A stretch of DNA of 64,000 bases, taken from contig BLSF01000003.1 in NCBI GenBank assembly GCA_012862575.1, positions 744,001-808,000 on the forward strand, written 5' to 3'. Shown in pieces: positions 57,308 to 64,000 of the stretch. The translations under genes were made by a program, and so were the position numbers. The stretch is from Parietichytrium sp. I65-24A (lineage: Eukaryota > Sar > Bigyra > Thraustochytrida > Thraustochytriidae). The notes under the pieces were generated by a model. It was not told where the DNA came from. It searched no databases and was given only the letters and a program-made list of their open reading frames with translations. Each line of letters begins with the position of its first letter. The stretch's first letter is position 1.

Positions 57308-58616
57308 ATCGGACTGGGGCTGCGAAGCCCCTCCACCGTTCGAAGCCAACGCAAAGATGACGCCGCTCGGCCAATGCCCACGCTACCGAGTCGAGAACCC
57401 ATCCAAAAATGCCGTGTTTCGGCCCGTTTTAAAACTGAACTTGGTAAAGAAGAATAAAACTAATTTCGAACTTTTGAAAAGTCATCATCGACCCTTCGCC
57501 TTTCGTTTGTGTGTTTTTATAGATTTGGCAATTGGAAGTTTAAACGATCAACTATTCCTAAGCTCTGTTCCTGATTTCATGTCTTCTACTGACACTGAAT
57601 GGCTGTTATGGTTCGCGCCCTGGCCTCAACTCCAACGCAACTGACTCCCTCCTCGTCAAATTCCAATTCCAATCGCATTACTCAAGTATGCGTAGGTGAG
57701 GGTGCTAGTAGATGTAATTAGGCTATATCATAGAGTCATTCGTGCCAATAATTATTGCTCGAGTACTACAGCACGACATAGTACAGTCTTATTTAGAGTA
57801 CAGTCGCATAATGTTGCTTAAGAGATTGCAGTTTCTCTCGTGCCATAACAGTATCTACCATTATGTATAATGCAAGCGGGAGGACTTTTCCAGTTCACCA
57901 TCTTAAGGTAGACTAGCGTTTCGGGGTAATCCATGACTTAGAACTTTGCTACTCTCTACAGCAGTACAACAATATTCTAGATTCCAGTAGTCCCTCCTAC
58001 CTCATGCACATGCTCTAGATTGCTACCCTCCCCTCTACGTCCTTTCTACTGAATACTATATACCTGTAGCGGTCGCGATCACGGCTCATTTCCAAAGCAC
58101 CAGTACTTACGCACTTTACTAAGTCACTTACGTCCCGGCCACGATCCAATTGGCTGCTTGTCCCGCTTCACCTGACCACGCGCCACTTACCATGCTCACA
58201 GCGCAAACCCTACCGCCTGCCGTGCCTCTATTACCCAGACGTGCGCACCACCGGACCCGGCGTCTCCCGGGTATGTGCAAAAGCATCTCACATTGAACAA
58301 AACCTCTCTCTCTCTTTGGGCAAGAGGGTACGCGAGGACCCCTGCTGAGCATACCCTATACTCTAGACGCCAGTAAGAACCCACGGGGACGCCGATTCGC
58401 TGGAGGAGGAAGGTGAGCTGTTGGAAGTGGTGGGGTGTATAGCACTAACACGCGAGAGAGGGAATTCGGAGACTCGACTCGGGGTTAGAAAAGAGTCCTC
58501 GCGCACGTGCGCAGAGTCTACATAAGGGGCGCGTGGCGGCGCAAGGTATAGGTTTATTCGATCGAATAGTGGATAGTGGTAAGAGAGAGTTGATTGATAT
58601 CTGGTCCGGGGACAGG
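57308..58616. other. 1.3 kb intergenic region, no gene seen
   Basis: AT-rich, with scattered AGTAC words at 57765-57800. GAGTCCTCGCGCAC near 58493 is a variant of the recurrent upstream motif. The myosin frame extends to a GTG at 58533 but has no ATG before 58617. Confidence 0.6.
58493..58502 (+). promoter_or_regulatory. GAGTCCTCGC motif variant upstream of second myosin
   Basis: One mismatch to GTGTCCTCGC, followed by GCAC as in the DnaJ copy; 114 bp before the ATG. Confidence 0.35.
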
Positions 58617-61600
58617 ATGGGCAAGAAGGACGGCAAGAAGAAGAACAAGGACAGGAGCAAGGGCGATAAGAAAAATGGCAAGGCCGTGTTGGACGCAGAT
58701 AAGGCGCGCATACTCCCAGGAACACAAGCATGGCTTCAAGGAGAGATGGAAGCGTTTCGTCTGATGGACGTGGCGTCAAAGAGTGGAACAGTGGTGAAAT
58801 TGGAGCCCGCGGAAGGAGAGAGCGGCAGCGGAACCAAGGTTGATTTGCTGGACTCCTCCAACGTGATTTTCCCCGCCAACACCGCGGTAGTGCCGGACAT
58901 GACAAATTTGCAGTTCTTCCATGTCCCCGGAATCCTGTACAATCTGCAAGAGAGGTCTGTTGCGGACGAGCCGTACACGTTCCTGTCGGGCAGCGTTTTG
59001 GTAGCTGTGAACCCCTTGAAACGACTGAAAGATCCGGAAGGCATCGTCGGAACCACGGATGCTATATTCACGCCGCACCCATTTGCCATTGCGGAAGGCG
59101 CCTACCAGCAGCTTCTATTCAATTCCAAGCGGAAGGAGAATCTCGACACACCCATCGACCAGTCCATCATCGTTGGAGGGGAATCCGGAGCAGGGAAAAC
59201 GGAGTCCTCTAAATACGTGCTCAAGCATCTTGTGGAGAGGTCGAAGAACGAGGGGTCCGGCAAGGATGACAGAGATCTGGATCAGCGGCTGATTGAAAGC
59301 AATCCCATCCTGGAGGCGTTTGGAAATGCTGCGACAAAGAGGAATCACAACTCTTCCAGGTTCGGCAAATTTATGAAGTTGCACTACACCAGTCCGGGAA
59401 AAAAGAACAAGAAGCCGATGCAGATTTTTGGCGCGAGTGTCAAAACCTACTTACTAGAACGCTCTCGCGTCACCTACCACGTGGAAGGGGAGCGAACGTA
59501 CCATGTATTTTATCAGCTTGCGAACGGCGCAGGAAAGAAACTCAGAAAGTCTCTAAAACTGGAAGGCGAATACACATACTTGACCCCTCGGAAAGAAGCG
59601 CAAGGCCATGGCGCGAGTGGAAAGGCCTCCAAATTTTTGAGCAAGCTCGTTAGCCAGCTTCCGTCCGAAGACGAAGACAAGGCGCACTTCAAGGAACTGT
59701 GCAAGGCGCTGAAAACAATCGGTGTTTCCACCAGTGACGATAGCGACGACGACGACAAGAGCATCTTCACAGTTGTTGCTGCCATCTTGCATCTCGGCAA
59801 TGTCACTTTCACTAATAAAGACAGCTCGGAGGGCTCGGCCGCTGCACTGAAAGATTCCAAACCGCTAGAAGTCGCTGCAGAACTTCTCGGGGTCAAGTCA
59901 AGTAAATTAGAGAAAGTCTTCACGGAATACACCGTCGTGGCAATGCGTGAGGAGCTTGTGAAAAAAAGGGATGCCAGGGCCGCAAAGTATGCACTGGACG
60001 CCGTTGCGAAGCACCTCTACTCCCTTCTTTTTGACTGGGTTGTGGCCAAGATCACAGATTCTCTTAGCGAAAATGGGTCGCTTGAGGATCTAAACTTTAT
60101 TGGCGTACTGGATATCTTTGGTTTTGAGACGTTCCCAATTAATGACTTCGAGCAGCTCCTCATCAACTTCACGAATGAAGCATTGCAGAGTTGCTTCAAC
60201 GACCAGATATTTCAGGCTGAAGCCTCCCTGTACGAGAGGGAAGGACTATTGGTCGAGGACGGGTCCAGAGAGTTGCCGCCTGACAATCTGGAGTGTGTCT
60301 CGCTGCTTCAAGGAAGCGATGAGGGTGATGTCAACAGCAAACTCGGAATTCTCGGCCTCATCGATGCAGAAGGGAGAGGGCCTCAGCCCAGCGATGAGAA
60401 ATTCAACACGGCTCTGCATCGCAGCTTCAAAACCCACGCGCACTTTCCTACACCACACCCGAAGGATATTAGGAGCTGCTTCATCGTCAAGCACTACGCA
60501 GGGGTGGTCAAGTACACCGTTGGGTCGTTTTTGGAGAAGAATTCTGACAATCTCCCCCAGGAAGCCAACAAAGTTTTTAAAGGTTCCAGCTCCGAGCTAG
60601 TCCAGGAGATGTTTGCTAAGACGAAAGAGAACGACGAAGATGACGGCGGGAAGAAGAAGAAGAAGAAAGCTGGAAATAGTATCTCCGGCAAGTTCAAGAG
60701 TGAGATCACCAATCTCATCAGTGACCTTAATGCTACGAGATGCTCGTTCGTCCGCTGCATCAAGCCGAACCCTCTTATGATTCGGGAAGGCAAGAAGGAT
60801 AAGTCTTGGTTTGACCACAGCTACATCACACCGCAGCTGATCAATCTGAGCATTCCGCAAACCGCCGAGGTTCTCAGAGGGGGGTTGCCAACACGTATCG
60901 AGTTTGGAACCTTCGTAGACTCATACAAAGGAAAGCTCCCAAAGGACGCCCTTCGAGTATGGAAGACTCTCGGCCGCTCTGACGAGCAGCTGTTTGTCAA
61001 AGCCATGTTTTATGCCTTTGAGATTCCGCCTGACTCGTACAAGGTGGGCCGCACCCGGGTCTTCTTCAAGTCCGGAATGCTGGAGAAGGTAAACGAAATG
61101 CTCGGAAATGCTATCTCCGGCAAAACCCTCGACGACGAAGTTACCACTCGCTTCACCCAGTCCTTCACAAGAGTTCTCTGGTTGCGAATGTTTCGCATAA
61201 TGTTGGTCCAGAAAATCTTCTTGGACCTCTACAAGGAATCGAAGGAACGAGTCATGAAAGAGCGAGCTGCCGAAGTTCTGCAGCGCAAGATGCGTCGATT
61301 GATGGAGATCGCCAAAGAAAAGGAGCTCCTGAAGGCGGAAAAGATGAAGGAAGAGGCTGATCTTGTGGAAAAGGAGAAGGAGAAGGCCAAGAAGGAAAAG
61401 AAGCGCATTAAGAAGCTCAAAAAGAAGCTCGAGACTGCAGGAGAAGAGGAGAAAGCTGATATACAGGCGCAAATCGTGTTTTTGGCTCAAAGGGGCGAAG
61501 AGTCTGAGAGGAGAGTGAAGAGCATGTCCCATTCTCAGGCAGAGGTAGCGAAGAAGGAGGCTGACCTTCGCCGCAGCGTGAGCCGACTTTCGAAGCGGTT

Positions 61601-63071
61601 GACGGGCGGGAGGTCGTCCATGGCCAGAATAAAATCATTTCGGAAGTCTATGGCGATCGACATTCGCAAAGCCCTGAAGGAATCTAAGGATGAAGACGAG
61701 GACAGCGAAGAGGAGGAGGAGGAAGACGAGAGCAACGTTTTCAGCTGCGATGCTGTGAAATTTATGCATGGTTCGCGCTGGAAAGATCTGAAAAGGAGAA
61801 ATACGGCTACATCAAGCAAGTCGGCCTCGCGAGTCACGCTCGGCAACATCCTTTGCTTTTCCAAGTCTTTTCGTTCCAAGAACCGGCGCCGTTCAGAACC
61901 ACCGGTCCCACCACCCGTGCCACTCCTTGACATTGACAACTTCGAGGCGTGCTTTGTTCACATACAAGGCTATCAAGTGCGACTATACGATGGATGCAAG
62001 GAAGTGGACGGGAAACTCGTTCCGATCGACCCCGAAGAGAGGATTGCAACCTTTCAACTGTCTCCTGATTTTCACCTCCAAGATGAGACTGAGTTGACTG
62101 CGGAGCTGCAAGACGACCAGGATCAACACGACCGGCATGAACAAACTCGTATCATATCAATCCGTGGGCCGACAGATAAGAATCGGGTTGCCAACATGCT
62201 CTTGCGCTTTGAGGCTGAATCAGACGCCGTAGAGTTCGAAAACGCTGTTGACCGTCAGAAGAATCGTTTGCAGCGAGAGCTTCAGGAGGCTGAGCGCTTT
62301 CAGGACGGCACCTTGAATGGGGACAACTCAGTTGTCGCGGAGTTGAAAGACTGGTTCGAGAGAGGCATCATTACCAAAGAAGATTTCGAGATTGCTTTAG
62401 CTCAGCAAGTCAGCAATGACACCGAATACCTTGATGCTCTGGTCGGCCGTTACGGGGATGAAGCGTATGCGGATTACAAAGTGCGATGCCCCATGTGTCT
62501 CACATATTTGTACAATCTTCCGACCGAGCCTCTCGAACAGTGTCCGGAATGCGAGTGCAAGGATATCGCATCGCCTCAGGATCTTGCTGACGAAGCGCAG
62601 ATGGCCCGTATGGCTACTGAACAAAAGCAGGACCAGGGGTTTAAAAATGCCGGAAATCAGCACGAGTTCCCACTATACATCAAGTCGTCCGATGAAGCCG
62701 AAAAGATGAGCTTCGACCCGCCAACCATGAAGCGCAAACTCAACGCGGAGCGCACCCACATGACCCACCTCTACACGATGCATTGGTTTTTGAAAAAGCC
62801 TGACGATGTGCAGGCGTACTACGTGCTCGAATGCGCCTGGGAGGATCTCCAAGATTTCTTCCAAGAAGAACTTAAACGCGAGATCCCGTCTGAGATTTAC
62901 GAGCAACTCCCCCGATTTCCTTTCGATGACGAATCCGCGGTTGACGAAGAGGAGCAAGCCCACTACCGTTTGTCCGCTCTCACTGCCTTCCTGCTCGAGT
63001 TTCTAAAACTATACTTTCCTCTCGGCCTCGACGAATACCCCGCTGTCAGGAAGTTTCTCCAGGCCATGTAG
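58617..63071 (+). CDS. Myosin heavy chain with coiled coil, PH-like domain and zinc ribbon
   Basis: This protein has 1484 residues from the ATG at 58617. After a Lys-rich leader comes a complete motor: DMTNLQFFHVPGILYNLQER, P-loop GESGAGKTES near 188, LDIFGFETFPINDFEQLLIN, a Lys-rich loop 2 (KKKKKKAG) and CSFVRCIKPN. The neck has one or two weak IQ-like segments, then a charged helix or coiled coil at about 870-985. A PH-like region (about 1080-1220) starts at an FSCDAVKF segment and ends LLRFEAESDAVEFENAV. A zinc ribbon follows with C1291, C1294, C1309 and C1312 (CPMC/CPEC). The last 150 residues are a conserved-looking helical domain I cannot name. It is an actin motor, probably membrane- or cargo-binding through the tail; the class is not assigned. 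Confidence 0.93.
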   Translation: MGKKDGKKKNKDRSKGDKKNGKAVLDADKARILPGTQAWLQGEMEAFRLMDVASKSGTVVKLEPAEGESGSGTKVDLLDSSNVIFPANTAVVPDMTNLQFFHVPGILYNLQERSVADEPYTFLSGSVLVAVNPLKRLKDPEGIVGTTDAIFTPHPFAIAEGAYQQLLFNSKRKENLDTPIDQSIIVGGESGAGKTESSKYVLKHLVERSKNEGSGKDDRDLDQRLIESNPILEAFGNAATKRNHNSSRFGKFMKLHYTSPGKKNKKPMQIFGASVKTYLLERSRVTYHVEGERTYHVFYQLANGAGKKLRKSLKLEGEYTYLTPRKEAQGHGASGKASKFLSKLVSQLPSEDEDKAHFKELCKALKTIGVSTSDDSDDDDKSIFTVVAAILHLGNVTFTNKDSSEGSAAALKDSKPLEVAAELLGVKSSKLEKVFTEYTVVAMREELVKKRDARAAKYALDAVAKHLYSLLFDWVVAKITDSLSENGSLEDLNFIGVLDIFGFETFPINDFEQLLINFTNEALQSCFNDQIFQAEASLYEREGLLVEDGSRELPPDNLECVSLLQGSDEGDVNSKLGILGLIDAEGRGPQPSDEKFNTALHRSFKTHAHFPTPHPKDIRSCFIVKHYAGVVKYTVGSFLEKNSDNLPQEANKVFKGSSSELVQEMFAKTKENDEDDGGKKKKKKAGNSISGKFKSEITNLISDLNATRCSFVRCIKPNPLMIREGKKDKSWFDHSYITPQLINLSIPQTAEVLRGGLPTRIEFGTFVDSYKGKLPKDALRVWKTLGRSDEQLFVKAMFYAFEIPPDSYKVGRTRVFFKSGMLEKVNEMLGNAISGKTLDDEVTTRFTQSFTRVLWLRMFRIMLVQKIFLDLYKESKERVMKERAAEVLQRKMRRLMEIAKEKELLKAEKMKEEADLVEKEKEKAKKEKKRIKKLKKKLETAGEEEKADIQAQIVFLAQRGEESERRVKSMSHSQAEVAKKEADLRRSVSRLSKRLTGGRSSMARIKSFRKSMAIDIRKALKESKDEDEDSEEEEEEDESNVFSCDAVKFMHGSRWKDLKRRNTATSSKSASRVTLGNILCFSKSFRSKNRRRSEPPVPPPVPLLDIDNFEACFVHIQGYQVRLYDGCKEVDGKLVPIDPEERIATFQLSPDFHLQDETELTAELQDDQDQHDRHEQTRIISIRGPTDKNRVANMLLRFEAESDAVEFENAVDRQKNRLQRELQEAERFQDGTLNGDNSVVAELKDWFERGIITKEDFEIALAQQVSNDTEYLDALVGRYGDEAYADYKVRCPMCLTYLYNLPTEPLEQCPECECKDIASPQDLADEAQMARMATEQKQDQGFKNAGNQHEFPLYIKSSDEAEKMSFDPPTMKRKLNAERTHMTHLYTMHWFLKKPDDVQAYYVLECAWEDLQDFFQEELKREIPSEIYEQLPRFPFDDESAVDEEEQAHYRLSALTAFLLEFLKLYFPLGLDEYPAVRKFLQAM

Positions 63072-63547
63072 ACCTTGAACAAAACCTCATGTCACTCTAT
63101 GTTCCCTTGTTCAAAATCAATTCAAATCCCTGTTCTGTCTGCTCTCGCCACCGAAATATTGTCACATCCCGCGCACTCCCATGTACTCCCCAAAAAAAGA
63201 AAAAATTACCTTTGGGGAGTCCCAAGTGCACTACATCTCCTTCAACCAACCCACCTATCTAATCAATCTAATCACTCACATCACTCACATCACTCACATC
63301 AATCACATCAATTTTTCAAAAAGTGCCCCACCCAGTACGACTTCCTATCAACGTAGGTAACAGTATACACGAAGGGCAAGTCTCGTCAGAGCAAACTCGA
63401 CAGAAACGTACGTATGTCCGCGCGCACGCTTTGCTCAAAGTACGATAAGTGTGGCTGAGAGGAGACTCAGCGCGGTCGGGCGGACAGTGGACAGCGGACA
63501 GTCCCGCGGCGCGCGGGGTGGTTTTCACGTGGACGGGTGTGGATGGG
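63072..63547. other. Intergenic region, myosin to FANCJ-like helicase
   Basis: It contains the ATCACTCAC array at 63271-63306 and a poly-A patch near 63190. The helicase frame reaches up to a GTG near 63449, but the first ATG is 63548. Confidence 0.65.
63271..63306. repeat. ATCACTCAC x4 tandem repeat
   Basis: Four 9-bp units, the last with one change (ATCAATCAC). Confidence 0.95.
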
Positions 63548-64000
63548 ATGGAGGAAAAGAATGTGTACAAGATTGCGGGAGTGGACGTGTGGTTCCCGAC
63601 AGGGAAGAGACCGTTCCCGCAGCAGCTGGCGCTGATGGCCAAGGCTGTGACTGCGATGAAAAGGTGCGAGAATGCTCTGATCGAAAGCCCCACTGGGACA
63701 GGTAAAACGCTGGCGCTTTTGAGGTATGTTTGGCAGACTTTGAATTCTTCATCAATTGAATTGAACGTATACATAAATCGGTGTCTTGCTAACGATTTTG
63801 CTCGCGAATTTTTGTCGTGTACAGCTGCGCTCTGTCGTGGCAGCAGTCGAACTATTTGGAGCAAATTGAAAAACGCGCTGAACTAGTCAGACAAGCTTTA
63901 GGCACTGATGAAGATTCAGAGGAGAACGTGATCAAGCCAGATCCCGAAGAGGTGAAGGCAGTTTGCACTTGTGACTCGGAAGCTTCAGAAGGCGCTGGCG
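63548..64000 (+). CDS. FANCJ/BRIP1-like DNA helicase, 5' part (runs off right edge)
   Basis: Exon 1 is 63548-63723 and exon 2 is 63825 to the edge. The joined protein begins MEEKNVYKIAGVDVWFPTGK and has the Q-motif-like FPQQLALMAKAV. Walker A is ESPTGTGKT, followed by LALLSCALSWQQSNYLEQ across the splice. FANCJ/BRIP1 has the same ESPTGTGKT then LCSALAWQQ order; RTEL1 and other XPD-type iron-sulfur helicases are close alternatives. The Cys residues in CTCDSE near the edge could belong to an insert before the Fe-S domain. FANCJ unwinds G-quadruplex and crosslinked DNA with BRCA1; that role is inferred. About 115 residues are visible. Confidence 0.88.
63724..63824 (+). other. FANCJ-like gene intron (101 bp)
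   Basis: The donor is GTATGT at 63724 and the acceptor is TACAG ending 63824, in phase 2. TGCTAAC at 63787-63793 is identical to the candidate branch site of the IST1 intron. Confidence 0.88.

Noticed and set aside
1-64000. CRISPR arrays, rRNA genes, retrovirus-like or Polinton-like elements
   Set aside because: No spacer-repeat pattern, no rRNA-like conserved stretch, and no reverse transcriptase, integrase or capsid-like frame was recognised on either strand.

Overview
This is nuclear DNA from a eukaryotic microbe. Genes are long, almost always single-exon and lie on both strands. The three introns I can place are short (79-105 bp), begin GTAAGT or GTATGT and end AG. The proteins (two unusual myosins, a kinesin, BRWD-type WD40-bromodomain protein, IST1, FANCJ helicase, plant-type vacuolar sorting receptor, GARP-type Myb, ABCG transporter) rule out a prokaryote. 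The mix of plant-like and protist-type proteins in an intron-poor genome fits a stramenopile, perhaps a thraustochytrid or other labyrinthulomycete. That placement is inference; no rRNA or marker gene is present to confirm it.

Layout: 1-365 N-terminus of a kinesin (-). 1156-2445 OMA1-like M48 protease (+). 2649-4526 WD40 protein (-). 5383-7041 VWA protein (-). 9025-10231 IST1 with one intron (+). 10602-12227 piggyBac-derived protein (-). 12720-14345 UDP-glycosyltransferase (-), divergent from 14808-16487, a fused MlaF-MlaE-type ABC lipid transporter (+). 16886-18697 vacuolar sorting receptor with one intron (-). 20475-21704 GARP Myb factor (-). 21705-26590 gene-poor, repeat-rich spacer. 26591-27850 DnaJ/Hsp40 (+). 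28314-32444 myosin with C-terminal membrane segments (-). 35383-40224 giant fusion of a pectin-acetylesterase/Notum-like ectodomain, an ABCG half-transporter and a four-helix voltage-sensor-like module (+). 41152-41925 four-TM protein (+). 42254-43873 FAD monooxygenase (-). 44286-50048 BRWD/PHIP-like protein (-). 50934-51980 GH18 protein (+). 52303-53406 AT-hook/bHLH factor (-). 56237-57307 multi-pass membrane protein (+). 58617-63071 second myosin with PH-like and zinc-ribbon tail (+). 63548-end FANCJ/BRIP1-like helicase, 5' part (+).

The genes are unrelated housekeeping and trafficking functions, with no operon logic. Several themes recur. Endomembrane traffic is covered by IST1, the sorting receptor, myosins and a lipid ABC transporter. 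Chromatin and transcription are covered by the BRWD, GARP and bHLH proteins. Stress and proteostasis are covered by OMA1 and DnaJ.

The most striking items are the tripartite ABCG fusion with an apparently dead esterase domain, the membrane-spanning myosin, the MlaFE fusion, a DnaJ that lost exactly the two motifs forming one of its two zinc sites, and a 10-bp motif GCGAGGACAC (either strand). The motif occurs exactly five times, each time within 340 bp upstream of a start codon. Many starts are also preceded by purine-rich tracts on the coding strand. No rRNA, tRNA, CRISPR array, retrovirus-like element or complete transposon was recognised.
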